64,000 nt of DNA from Lagopus muta (Eukaryota; Chordata; Aves; Galliformes; Phasianidae). Shown piece by piece: positions 1-13,000 of the stretch. The DNA lies in NCBI RefSeq assembly GCF_023343835.1, contig NC_064434.1, positions 12,071,505 through 12,135,504 on the forward strand. The letters run 5' to 3'. The notes below the pieces were generated by a model. That model ran no database searches. It saw only the letters and a program-made list of their open reading frames with translations, and was not told the origin of the DNA. The translations under genes and the position numbers were made by a program. The first letter of the stretch is position 1, and each line of letters starts with the position of its first letter.

Positions 1-710
1 AAATATCATAGGATTCACCCAAAGGGTAGAAGGCAATTAATTGCTTGTTGGAAATGCAAGTGTTAACAGCCCAGGAAAGCCCTGCTGGGACAAACAGCAG
101 AAGGGGGAAAAAAAACAAAAAAAACAAAAAAACATTCTAGGGTACTTAGCTCTAGTTTTTGTTTGTTTTTTTTTTTTTTCCAGATTATTACAACCATGTC
201 TGAAAGTACTGGTATTACCTCTATGAGCTAGATAGCCCGTACAGAAGTGCTATACAGATTTTGTTATTATGCACAGTAAATTGAAGCCAGATGAGATCTC
301 CTGTAGACACAAAGTGTGAAACATGGGAACAGCAGTTTAGGAGAGTGAACCACAAAATCCACGTTTGGCCACTTTATCACGTAAGAATTTGCAAGTGCCT
401 CAGCTGTTTATATGTATCACATTAGAAAAGGATAGAGTAATCCAGAAATAAAGGGAATGAAATGAACTCCAAAACTTTCCATCACTAGAATAACCTAATT
501 TTTCACATGCAGAGCTGATCTGTCTCTTTCTTCCTCTTCTTAGTCCCGTACCAAATAAAAGCCAGTTATCTCAGATCCTCAGCAGCTCCACTTCCTCAGT
601 CTGCGCCTAGAATAAAATAGCAGCTTAAAAGTTATCCTACTATAAGACTTACTTTCTTGTTATTATTATTTCTAATTTGTCCCTCAGACACATCTACTTC
701 AAGGCTATTG
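1..710. other. Intergenic, no gene seen
   Basis: AT-rich unique sequence with an A-rich run (109-133) and a T run at about 168-179. No conserved frame or repeat family recognised. Confidence 0.6.
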
Positions 711-1107
711 AAACATAGAATAACAGAATTCTGAGGTTGGAAGTGACTTTAAAAATCATCCAGTTCCCCCTACTATAGGCAGTACCCCACTCTCTCTTGG
801 CAGCTCTTTTTCAGTGCCTTGACAGCCTCACTGTAAAATATTTATTGTTATGTTTTTGTGAAGCTTTCTATGTTCCAGTTTGTGCCCACTACTCCTTGCT
901 CTGTCCCTGGCTGCTGCAGAAAAGAGCCTGGCATCATCCACTTAACTCCCACCCTTTAGATATTTATAAGCATTTATAATATATCTTCCCTGTCTTCTCT
1001 CCAGGCTGAACAGAACCGAATCTCTCAGCTTTTCCTCATAAAGGAGATACTCCAGGCTCATAGCCAACCTGTTGCCCACCAAGACCCCAAAGTCCTCAGA
1101 GCTCATT
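711..1107 (-). mobile_element. CR1 LINE fragment with 3' end
   Basis: It starts with the complement of a degraded CR1 tail (catagaataacagaatt...aggttgga). The 3'-region landmarks follow, such as ccaggctgaacagaaccg and cagcttttcctcataaagg. The copy is old and 5'-truncated. It directly abuts the next CR1 in the same orientation. Confidence 0.85.
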
Positions 1108-1111
1108 TAGA

Positions 1112-1910
1112 GTCATAGAATCATAGAATCACCAAGGTTGGAAAAGATCCACAGGATCACCCTGTCCAACCATCCACCCATAACCAATAGTTCTCATTAA
1201 GAAGATTTCCAGCAGAACAGCACCTAACATGTACAGATACATACTGTTATTCCTCCACAGGTGGTGGAATCTGCACTTTATGAAGCTCATCAGATTCCTC
1301 TCTGCCCAACTCTCCACTCTGTCTGGTCTCACTGAATGGTAGCAGGTCTTTCTGGCATGTCAGCCACTCCTCTCAACTTCCTATCATCAGCATACTTGAT
1401 GAGGGTGCACTCTATCTATCCAGGTCACTGACAAAGACGTTGAACGAGCACTGACTCCTGAGAAACACTGCTAGATACAGGCTTCCCACTTGACTCTGTG
1501 ACACAAATCACAACTTTCTGAACTCTGCCAGTCATCCAGTTCTCACTCCACCACATTGTCTGTACTTCCTCAGCTTACCTACAAGGATGTTACAGGAGAC
1601 AGTGTCAAATGCCTTGCTGAAGTCAAGGCAGATAATATACACTTCTCTACTCTTATCCACCCAGACAGGCGTTCCATCATAGAAGGCTTCCAGATTAAGC
1701 ATGATTTCCCCTTGACGAATCCATGAGGATTATTCTTGATCCCATTCCTTTCTTCCACATGCTTAGAGATGACATCCAGAACAAGTTGCTCCAACACTTT
1801 TCCAGGGATGGAGGTGAGGCTGATTGGCCTGTAGTTTCTCAACTCCTGCTCTTTTTGAAGACTGGAGTGATTGCCTTTCCTCCAGTCCTCAGGCATCTCC
1901 CTCATTCTCC
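1112..1910 (-). mobile_element. CR1 LINE fragment with 3' end and reverse-transcriptase remnant
   Basis: The octamer tail tcatagaatcatagaatc lies at 1113-1130. On the minus strand a broken ORF (1579-1905) shows the reverse-transcriptase motifs NYRPISLTSIPGKVLEQL and HGFVKGKSCL, followed in another frame by KAFDTVS. It is not intact: frames shift and the catalytic part is missing. Confidence 0.92.
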
Positions 1911-2377
1911 TGTTCTTTCAGCAGCAGTCTAAATGATTTTGTGTTTAACCTTAAACTATACACTGCAGAACGCATTTGTTTCTTTTCAGACTTTTCACAA
2001 GTATTTTCTCATTGGGTGAGACTTTTTAAAAATAATTTTTATTTTTTGAGATTGTGTACAGAAAAACCTAAACTCTCATCTCTTTGAATGCTGTGGTTGA
2101 CAAATCACCAGTGATGTCAGCAATTGCTGCATGCAGTTTTCTGAAGGAAAAGAACATGGTTTTCTAGAACAAAATGATGAGTTTTTAAAACATTTTAAAT
2201 TTTCAGAAGGAATTATGATACTCATAAATTTATATCTTCTTGTTTGCATGTTCTGAACATATATACTCCTTTCCTCAATGCAACTGTGCTACTAGAGGTA
2301 ATTATTTGTAGCAATACGCAGCAGGAGCTAGTAAAACAGAAATGCTACTTTATTGTGAATTCAGACAAAATAATATA

Positions 2378-2497
2378 ATCACAGAATTATAGAATCACTT
2401 AGGTTGGAAAAGACCTTAAAGATCACTAAGTCCAACCACGACCTAATCATACTACCCTAACTCTAACAACCCTCTGCTAAATCATGTCCCTGAAGTA
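2378..2497 (-). mobile_element. CR1 LINE 3'-end fragment
   Basis: atcacagaattatagaatca followed by aggttggaaaagacctt and the usual downstream segment. Short, about 120 bp. Confidence 0.88.
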
Positions 2498-3754
2498 GAA
2501 AATCAAACTGTATGTTAGGTATTTCTAGTAGCTTACATTACGATTGCTTCTTTTTTTTCTGCAGTTTTATCACTCTGTAGTCTGATTACAAAGAAAATCA
2601 ATACTCAATTTTCTTCCTTGTTTAATTCTATTAACAACAATGAAGTTAATGCAGAGAACTTATTTCTCTGAGCATTTTTGTTATTTTGGTATAGATACCT
2701 TCTGTGGAAATGAATACACATAAATCATGAAGTCAGCTGATAGTACAGCAACCTTATTAACACATGCTTTAAATGTGATAAAAGAAGAGCAACAATTACA
2801 AAGTCCAGGTACCTCCCTTCTTTCCAAATACAAAGCTTTTGCTGTTTTCCCTGAGTGCTTCGGATGTGTGAGGAATGTACAGTCAGATCCTTAATATAAA
2901 AATTAGAATCATGCTTGTGAATGACATTATAAGACAAAGAAACATGCTCCATCAGTCACAGGGAAGTTAGATGCACAGTCTAAGGACCTTCAATTTTTCC
3001 GGTAGATATACTGTTTTTTCAATGGGCAAACTTTGTAGCTCAATTTAATTGTTATATAAAAGTGGCAAAGCAAATGTAGCTATTACTCTTTCAGCTCAAA
3101 TATAGCTCCACATTCAACACCTCGGTCCATGTATTTGATTAATTGTGTCTATGAATAGCTCCCCCCTCATCTTTCTTACAGATTTTTTAGGTTCAGAGGC
3201 TGTTTTGTGCACAGCACATGCTACTGGAGTGAAACATGAAAAGTTCAAATAAAGATTCTGTTACACAGAAATTTCAGAGGGCTTTAGGTCAAGAGCCTGG
3301 CTTTTAGGTTAATCATTCCATTTTTTTACACAGTGTACTAGACTGCTTATTCAAGCAAAACATTGCCTTGAGATGGACTTGGGTTCTGACTTTCTTTTCT
3401 TTCACAGCTTTTCAGGTGATCCTGCAGAAAACCAAATTACATTCCTAGGAAGAAACGAGCAGATATTGTAGCAGGAACAAGTGTTAAGATTGAAATTGAT
3501 ATGAAAGCACCAGTAATAGTATGTAGTACTTTACATAATTTTCTGACAACGTGACAGAAAACTATTGCATTTTTGTTAATTTTCTGCTAATGATCATCGA
3601 AATAGAAACAATCAATTGCAGAGAAATAGCTGACAAGAAGTTACAACTCCACCTATTCCAGCTCTCCAGTGAAATATCCACACAGTATAATTTACTCCCA
3701 AAGGCTTAGACAGCCGGATTTGTTAGCCAATATTATTGTGTCACTATGTGACAT

Positions 3755-4045
3755 TCACAGAATCATAGAATAATAGAATCACCAAGGTTGGAAAAGATCC
3801 ACAGGATCACCCAGTCCAACCATCTCACCAAACCATATCACCAACAGTTCTCCCTAAACCATGTCCCTCAACACAAAATCCAAACATTCCTTGAACACTT
3901 CCAGGGTCAGTGACTCCACCACCTGCCTGGGCAGCCCATGCCAGTGCCTGAACACTCCTTTGGAAAAGTAGTATTTCCTAACATACAGCCTGAATCTCTT
4001 CAGGTGCAACTTGAGGCCATTTCCTCATAGCTGGATGTTTGAAGA
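3755..4045 (-). mobile_element. CR1 LINE 3' fragment
   Basis: Tail tcacagaatcatagaata, then aggttggaaaagatccac and the typical ctgggcagcccatgccagtg block. It reads as a CR1 3' end of about 290 bp. Confidence 0.92.
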
Positions 4046-4867
4046 ATTTTTAAAGGTTCTGAACTGCCCCTGTCCATACTGATATTGATATATTCAACAA
4101 AGTTTTGGTGGATTCAGTCAGAAACGAGTTTCTTGCTCCCCAGGTGCAATTAAGGACAGTATCCGCCTTCCTTGAACAAGCAGGGAATTCTCCCTCCCAG
4201 ATAATCCTGATTCTCCTTGGCTTTCACCATGAATTATTCTCTTTCCTCTTCTGTCTGCTAAAACTAAGCTCAACAACTGAATGTAATAAGATAAAGACTG
4301 TATGATAAATAGTGTGCTTAATATGCTCCAGCTTCATGACAAAAGCATAATTGCAAATATCATTTCCAACAAGACATGGAATTTGATATTAGGAAAGAAT
4401 GTACAGTAAGTTCTTTGTGCAAATTAGGAATGGAGCACATTCCTCATCAAATGCCAGAATTTAAAATGAAAAAGCAACACATATAGCAGCTTATGATTTT
4501 TTTTCCTATTGAGCTGAATTAAAAGAACTAGAATATATTTGGCAAAGAAAATATAATCATCTTCAGAAGACTCTGTAATTCAGTTGCTAGCAGATGACTT
4601 GTGATTGTTTTCTTGGCATTCCAAAAAATACATAAAGTACTTCCAGTGTAGTCTAAGGGTAAATAGGGAAAGGAATGTATATTACAGTGATAACTGAAAG
4701 GCTACAAATTAATTCTCAAAGGGACAAACCTCAGTACTGTTCTGTTACTAGTCAAGCTAAATTTCCATTTGCCCCAGGATGAAGCTTTGACTCAGTACAG
4801 ATCCCAGGGTTTGGCTCTAAAAAGAGATTATATGATTACAGTTTGCTACTATGTGAAATAAAAAGAT

Positions 4868-4945
4868 ATGTGGGGATGGAGTCCAATGATCTTTAGGGTC
4901 CTTTCCAACTTTCTAAGCCATTTTATGATTCTGTGATTCTATATT
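4868..4945 (+). mobile_element. CR1 LINE 3'-tail fragment
   Basis: The plus strand reads gggtcctttccaactttc and ends ttatgattctgtgattct, the CR1 3' terminus. About 78 bp. Confidence 0.8.
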
Positions 4946-6884
4946 CAGCTACATTAGGAATAGGATTAATTAAATGCTTTGAATCAGGTGACATTTGAAG
5001 AGAATCTGATCTTCAGGAAGGCACTGATATAAATTCAGTGGAAGGTTTTCTGTCAGAAAGGTGTTGTGCTGCAAAACTCGTGTCTAAGTCTTTTGACCGT
5101 AGAAGTTATTTTGTGCTTGCAATAAGCCACTGATCTAAATTTGACAGTAGGATGCATCTACCACCTACTGTTACAAAAGAAGAGAGGGAGGGAGGGAATC
5201 TGGGATGTCTGAAGTAGAGAAGATAAGTGGACATAGCTGATGTGCAGCATCAGAGGCATCGTACGAGGTCCTGAGAGACATAAGAGTGAGCAGCAGGGAT
5301 TCCTAATGTTCTTATGGAATCCTTCAGATGTGATTGGTACATAGCACATGGCTTAATATAGTTAGGGACCACGTTAAGGATGAATGTAGAAAGTTTGATA
5401 TGTTATTTATGGTACAAAGAAAATGTGTTATTTCAAGTTTTATATGGAGCAATCTCTGTGCCTACAAAAACAAACAGACTTTGCATGAACAAGAATGCTG
5501 TATTTGAGATATAAAATGTTACTCTACCAGACCACCAACAGTTTAAAACAGAGATCCTTTTTCCCTACTTCAGAAGAGCTGAAAGGATTATTTTATCACT
5601 CCTATCAGAAGTACAGTATTCTAGAAAATATCAAGAACTGGGGAAAGAGCAATGGCCAGTATAAAGAAAAAGAAAAAGAAAAAATAAAACAAAAGGAAGC
5701 TGTTCATCAGAAGATTGCATTTAGCATTTAGAATGAATTGTTCTTTGTCACAACAACATTGGTCACTGCTATCCAGCCAGTTATATCAAACAGAAGCAAA
5801 AGATGGAAATCCCTCAATTGCCACAATAGCTTCTTTAGCCCTATGTGCAGCAATCACAAAGGAAACTAGAACCTACCACACTAGTCTCAATTTTTAACTA
5901 AAACATGAAAACCCTGTAGCAGGTTCACAATTAACTCTCAGTGCTGAATATGTTGAGATATGAATTAACCTCCAACTATGTATTCCATATTCTGGAAAGA
6001 GCTGAGTTTTCCTCTCAGACATTAAAAATTAATAGAATTGGAAACCTGTCTTGTAAGGAATAATTCAGTCATTAGATGACGATTCCTTGATTGAGTGTGA
6101 GTACATTATTTGAACAGAAGTCACTGAAGTCTTAAGAGCCTCTAAGCCCTCTGAAATCAGGCCTCATCCTATCTGCTCCCAAAGTAACTAGCTCTAGTTT
6201 CTGATGTCCCAGCATTTTTTTCAGTTTAATGCAATATCTGGCTGTAAAGACTCCTACACATGTCAACCAATAAACAGCAGCAGCTATATTCTTGTTTCCA
6301 TCCCTCTTTTTTTTTTTTTTTTTTTAATGTCACAGTCATTGAGAAGACAGCAGCATTCAAGTCCCATCTCTGATGAATAGCTTTCTGCTGACCTGGGTCA
6401 TGGGTGAACAGTGGGGATCTCTCTCACAAGCTCCGTACCGCATTTCTACATCTTAATGTATTTTTCCCTGATGGAAATGCAGAAACAAATGAAGTCCCAC
6501 TGTGCTGAATGCAACGAAATCTTAAGAAATCACTAAGGCACAGATTTCAGGGGCAGTGGTGCTGTTCTTCTTTGCTAGCGATGTTTGAGACAACACAGAA
6601 AACTGGGACAGAAACACCTTACATCTACGGGCCATAGAGATTTGTTTATCATTTACCTATATCTTGCCTTAACTTTCTGAAATTAATGTCTTGATAGCAG
6701 CAACTGATATTTCCTTAGTTTTTCATTCTGTTTGATCTGGAAATTGGTTAAAAACAGACAGAAGAAGGGTATTTTTAAAAACTGTATGTGAAAGGGGGGA
6801 GATGTTCTTTTTTTGTAAGTGAAATGCATTCCTACTATCAGATATAGATGAGAAGGTACGGGAAACATTTCCACATCCTTCACA
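4946..6884. other. Intergenic, no gene seen
   Basis: AT-rich. An A/G-rich simple stretch lies at 5663-5687 (aaagaaaaagaaaaagaaaa) and a T21 run near 6307-6327. Nothing else recognisable. Confidence 0.6.
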
Positions 6885-7005
6885 TTAGAATTATAGAATC
6901 ACAGAATCACTACGGTTGGAAAAGATCTCCAAGATCATCCAGTTCAACCATCCACCTATCACCAATATAACTAAGCCATGTCCCTCAGTACAGCATCTAA
7001 CATTC
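6885..7005 (-). mobile_element. CR1 LINE 3'-end fragment
   Basis: attatagaatcacagaatca, then cggttggaaaagatctcc and a short body ending near cagtacagcatctaac. Confidence 0.9.
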
Positions 7006-9760
7006 ATATATATTGGAAACATACACACACAGTCTTAGCCATATAAACATAGTACATTTTTTAACTGTACAATTGTTCTTTCATATCTATAGATTGGAAA
7101 TACATATTTTGTATACCTAATACATATTAGACATTTCCAAATGCTTTCCTATTGAGCAAACCATTGCACTGGAAAGCCAGAAGAAGAATCAAACATATCA
7201 AAATAAGTGTTAAAACTAATCAGTGATAGAGGTTAGTATCTCAGTATTTACACTCAGCTAAGCTAACATAATGAGATGTTCCTATTCTGGTATCTAGACC
7301 AACCAGGAATAAGAGGTTTTAGCCAATCTTCACCAGTTTTAGCCAGTGCTTAAAATTTAACCTACCTTTTCCATGTTATCAAATAATTTTCTTTGATGCC
7401 ACATTCTAGTTGTATTTATTAATAGTTTAGATAATTGCAATTGTAAATGGAATGCTTGACTGATTCTGTAATTAGGGAGTCTGAATTTGAAATAATTTAT
7501 TAGGTCTTAATTTATGTGCTGTGAAATCTGTTAGATCATTTGCTAGTCAGTATGTTGTCTAGAATAAAGGCATTTCTACAAAGGGATTTTAGGGTGAGGG
7601 TCACTAGCATAATCAGAAACATACTCAGTCTGGCCTCCAGCTAAAGATTATATGCTTTTAAGTGTATTTCTGTTTTGCAAAATGGCCTTTTGAAGACTTA
7701 GCTATTTCAACAAAATTCCTTTTTCATATAGAAAAAGAAAAAGAGCAATTATTTTATACTGTTTTTTGACTTCCTAGCACCACCACCCTTTCCCCTAGAT
7801 ATAGATAACCGTGCTGATCAAGTGCAAGAAGTACATAGCATTGTGAACTGACTTGTCTGAACCTCTGGAATGAAATCTTCAAAGTTAGGAGCAAAAGTTG
7901 GCAGTGAGACTAAGCAGGGACTTGAGTAAAGATTTGGATTTACCCACAAAATAAATTGAGCCAAACCAATTCTTGTCGCATGCACAAAGGCACATTTATG
8001 TTTTCCACAGTGCAGGGAAGGAAATGACATTGGTTGGCTTTCAATCATTTTTTATTCTATTCATCCATACACTTATTAAAACAGAGGATTTGTCAGTATG
8101 CCTGTTATAAAATCAGGACTGGGTCCCTTTTGCTGCTAAGTTCAGCTATTACAAATGATATTTGACTGAAGTCTCAAAATATGTTTAGAAATTTTCACAT
8201 GGAGAACTTTAGAGAAAAGGTAGGACTGACGAATGTATTGCTTTAGGCAGGATTTATCTGAACATATATGCCTATATATCGGTCTGCATGTAGATGTCTA
8301 GATATCCATATGGAGATGTCAATATTCCAGTTAATCATATGCCCTGCATAGCCAAAGAAGAATAGCATGTGATTCATTTTAACCCAATGACATCATCTAT
8401 CTAATGGGATGAATAGTTTCCTTGGCACACATCAGAGTACCTATAAGAAGGGAGTTAAAGGTATTGTAAGTCGTACTAATTTAAAGTGAGATGAGATTAA
8501 TTTCAGCCTCACTGGTACAGTAAACAGGAATGACATGAATCTTAATGCTCTGAAGATACTTCTTTTATCCTAATAAGGGTGTGTTTAGGATTTTTTTCTG
8601 TTGTGAATGAGTTTTAATAGTTTCCATTCATCTTATCAATGTAAAAATATTCTTTAGAAAAAGATGAAACTTACCACATTTGGATCTATGACCACTGTCC
8701 TGAAACGTATTGAGCTTAATAGTCTTCAGTGGAAATGATAAGATCAAAATATTGAACAGGGATATAAGGGCATGAGCCTTTCATTCTACTACTTTTTGTC
8801 TCAATATGCATGCATAAAACCAGCTCTTCGCATACTTACATTCTATCCAACTTTCTTTACGCTAGAACAGGTACTCGTAAGAAACTCCTAATAGAGATCA
8901 GAAAAACAATGTTTCCATAAGGTAATTAGTGATAATTAGATTGTTTACTGTCATGAGACTTTTTCTAGCATGAAGAAAGCCAAAAATAATTGAGAGCAGA
9001 ATGTTAGAAAAAAACAAACTAGAAAAAACTATGCATTGTGAGTGGCAGTTTACAGAAATGTCCCTTTGGAGCTTTTTATTTACAGGTGAATTTCATTCCA
9101 TAATTTCATAAGTAATTCCTTAAAGAATCATGACTTGTTCTGCTACTATCCTTTTTTTAATGTTACCTTCTTTAAGATAAGCAAAGCTATCTTCACGACT
9201 TCCCAACCTGAAGTAGTAAGATGAATTCCCCTTGGTGCCAACAAAATGCTTATAAAAAAGCAAAAATCATGATTATTTTTTTTACATCCTTGCTGTTATC
9301 CCTTACTTGACTGGCTGCTTTCTGCATTGTTCCTATATTACCTGGATTCCCAGGAGTTTTCTAACACTAAGCGAATAATCCTTACTGAGGAGGAGGAGGA
9401 GGAGAAGGGAGTGTTATATGCCTGTGAGAACCTTTGCAGTTTGTTGCCAGTGAGTGAATTGGAACAATTTAGCTTTGAGGAAGTGATTTATACACACACA
9501 TCCATCACATATAACCTGCTCTGCTCTGTTAACTCTCTGTTTGATCTCTGGAGGGTTGAGCAGATTAGGGAGGGTCTTCACACAGAGGTTTCATTAACAG
9601 CCAGTCTGTTAACCTGGCATGACTCCTGTTTCTGCATTTGGATACTTTAACGTGGGAAGAAAAGAAAAGAAAAAAAAAAAGATGTTAATTGGCATCATTA
9701 TTCCCCAGCTCAGGAAACACCAATCATGCTGCAAGGGAGAATTTGCTTCCTATTTCCTTG
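7006..9760. other. Intergenic, no gene seen
   Basis: AT-rich unique DNA. A short (GAG)n run is at 9388-9402 and A/G runs at about 9657-9680. An open frame of 107 codons at 9327-9650 has no recognisable similarity and no gene context. Confidence 0.55.
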
Positions 9761-9787
9761 ATTTATTTATTTATTTATTTATTTATT
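9761..9787. repeat. (ATTT)n microsatellite
   Basis: About 6.5 uninterrupted copies of ATTT. Confidence 0.95.
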
Positions 9788-9819
9788 AGTGTAGAAAATA
9801 GAATTCAGGGTTATAATTT

Positions 9820-12800
9820 AAGCCATTCAAATTTGTTGATCACAATATAAGAATTCTGGCAGCATGAAGTACATCAGTAATCAAAGAGCGCATTAGGCAA
9901 CCACAACCAACAATAAGCCGTGAACAGTTAAGCATTACAATCCAGTTTACCGAGGCAGGGAATGTATGCCAAGCGGCTGCTTTTTAAAAATATACCAGGA
10001 GATTAATAGGTTTCTTGTCTGTTTGGGAAGAGAGAAGAATATCTGATCAAGTCAAATTGTTGATAGTATTGTAAAACAAAGTTAAAGAACAAAGACAGAG
10101 TCATTTAACAATATGGCTATTACTGTTATCAATGGGAAATTTTGAGATATGCTTTCGTAACAGAATAGCCAGAGTTTCCACAATGACTCCCCATGCATGT
10201 GCAGAGCACTGTGTCTCTGTGGTTTACAAAACAGGCTTATATTATTAATGAAAGCATTAAATTCAGTACTTCTTGTTATCCTTGTAAACCAAATGGCTGG
10301 TTTCAAACCAGTGAAGTGCTAACCGTAGTTGCACAGTTCATAAACTTGCAGAAGCTCTTGAAACATGCTAGTTTCTTATTGAACTGAAGGAAATAAACAG
10401 GTGTATGTTGTTTTGAGGAAGTATACAGGAAAAGTTGGCAGAGGAATGGTGTGGTCTTATTAGCTGTAGGTACTGCAATTACAAGATGGAAAAAAATGGC
10501 AGTGCATTAATGGCAGTGTATGGCAGGTTATTAATACTATATTATTTATTTCAATTAAGGAAAATAAAGTTCTGATGTCACCTTTTCTACAAGCTGTGAC
10601 AGTCTTTCAATTTGTAAATATTTATCTGTTATTAAGAAATACTCTATTTCAGATTCTATCCATCCCATATTTTCTCACTCGCCACCTCCCAGATGTCCAG
10701 AAAAACAGATGTGCTCCTCCACATGCCTTGATATTTAACTGATAACAGACTATTCGGTACAAAGTTTTGGGAATTTACTCTCTTTTATATTAAGGTCACA
10801 ACTCAAGCATCACTGGCATTTGCTAATGTGGTGATAATGCAGAAGAGAGAAAGAGACTGCTGCAGGGAAAGACTAGATTTAGGGCTTCGTGGACAAAAAA
10901 CAGCAACCTTAACTGTATACAGAATTTTATTGGTGGTCAGATGCCTTTCCTGCTGAATTGTTTCCTGTGTTTCCTTTACCTTTCATTACCTTTCCATTTT
11001 AAGCCTTTGCAAGAAACACACAACAGTCCTGTCAGCTCAGTTCTGTTTTTTTCATGTGCTTTCCAAAATGAGCGGTCTGTTTTCCACCACGGCACAGATA
11101 TGAGCACAGTCACTGCCTTATACAGTCAAATTAGTGATCCTCCAAGTCCGAGAGAAAGCAGAAAATGCTGTATCCATCACAGTGCTTTTCTTATTAGCAA
11201 TCACACCCCTGTATCTCTGTTTATTGTCCACATATAAATATTGTGTATATCCATACAATCACCTGAAATTTCTGTGCTGATGTTACCTAGCATTAGCAGC
11301 AACAGTTAGAGTGTCTCTCCAGGATGAGCACTGTTAACACCCTGCCATTATTCCTCTGATTTTTGTCTTAATTTTGTTATCTACAGCTAATTGCTTGTAT
11401 CAGTAGATTAATTACATAACTGTTAATTATATGACTGTAATTAAATCAGAAGTCTCTGTATCTGGGGCTGACTGCTCTGGACCTGTATGCTGCCATGGAG
11501 GATGGGTTATATCCATCAGTAGATATGCCAGGATGCAAGTTCATCATTTCATTTCAATGGAGGTCATTCTATTCCTGTGTTAGAAGACATGGAAAGAAAA
11601 GACTTGTGATCTATTATTCCTGTATTTAATTTATACATCCTTCACAGCTTAGCATGAGACCAAAAGGTATGAAACACAGGGAGTTTAAAATCTTAAAAAG
11701 TAATTTTAACAGTTTTGTAAAGAAGTGAATTTTCCCGCTCAGCATCTTTGCCTGACATTAATTTCTCTGTGCTTTACAATATACTTTTACTTCATGAAGA
11801 GCATTACATAAATATTGTTTGTTTGTTTCCTATGATTGAGCTTTTCATGATGACTGAACTGAACAAAAGTTAAGTAAGTACTGTGGACTTTTGAGGTTTT
11901 ATTGCCAGAATAAGAAATGCCTCATGCTGTAGCAAACTTTGGATCTCTTTCCTTATGAAAGCACTGCACAGAATGATGGGGATTATTTTCTTTGGAAAGT
12001 TACAGAAGTCAGATACTGCATGGCATGTATTTCTGGTAAAACGGAACCCCTGAACACTTTGTTTTAACCCAATGCTCTATAATGGTTTATACAGGGTTAC
12101 TGTTGGATGTTGAGCAATAGGATGCACTGACTTTTTAGGTTCACTTTTAACTGAATGCAACTAGAGAGTCAAAAAAAAAAGGGGCTGAGGGAAGGACTGA
12201 AAGAAAGTTAGTCCAGCTGGAGTCAATGGAGAGAGAGAGCCATTGCCAGAGAGTGCTAAAGGGTGCAGGTAAGCCTTATTTCTGAAGTAGGTTCATTCAA
12301 CCTGCACTATTGCTTTGAAAAATAAAATTTAAGAATGTATATACTGAGAATCATTGTTCGTTCCGCATAAAAGATGTCATGAGGCTTTCCTTTTGTTACT
12401 TTTTAAACTGACATCCACCTCAACCCACAGCTAGCTCAAACTGTATTGAAATGGGGATTGATGCCGTGATGGAAACAATCAAGTGGAGCAGCTCACGCTG
12501 CAGCCGATTTCAAAGGCATTCCTTTTCCAGGCCATCAGCCTCCGCAGCCGCATGGGAAGCGTTTCCTGATTTTACCACTACTGAGCAGCAGCCTGATGGT
12601 GTTTATGCATTGCAGGACCCCACCGGTGAGGAGACCTGCTGCCCCAGCACACCAGAAGCACCATGAGGAGGAATTGGTACAATTGACAATGGAACCGTTC
12701 ACAGCACTGGGGCTGCGAGCCCACCGAGCATCCTCTCTATCATGTTTATTGCTCGTTACACGGTTTTAAAGAGGCCCTTTTTTATCCTGGAGAATTTAAC

Positions 12801-13000
12801 TGAAATATTGGCTTTTCTGATATTTTTCTTGTTCAGCAAAAAATAACACCAGGTTCAAATGACATCTGTGGGTCCAAGAGTTCACTGGTGATGCTGATGA
12901 AGAACGGTGCTTCTATAGGCTTATAAGCTTCTACACCACAGACTGACAAACATTTACCCCCATGTTACACTAACAAAAGCTGCTGTGTCATTCTGTGTCC
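9820..13000. other. Intergenic block free of recognised repeats, candidate conserved non-coding DNA
   Basis: About 3 kb with no CR1, while copies are common on both sides. It contains a homeodomain-motif cluster (11388-11443) and a CpG-bearing patch (12440-12770). No coding exon structure was found. Repeat-poor spacing of this kind fits regulatory DNA, but conservation cannot be tested here. Confidence 0.35.
11388..11443. promoter_or_regulatory. Cluster of four TAATTA/TAATTG homeodomain cores
   Basis: TAATTG at 11388-11393 and TAATTA at 11409-11414, 11424-11429 and 11438-11443, spaced 14-21 bp. This resembles homeobox-factor enhancer modules; function is inferred. Confidence 0.35.

Noticed and set aside
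9327-9650. Plus-strand open frame of 107 codons
   Set aside because: No recognisable domain, atypical composition and no splice or promoter context; chance length is plausible in 64 kb.
10941-11237. Plus-strand open frame of 98 codons
   Set aside because: No similarity recognised; hydrophobic start looks like random AT-rich translation.
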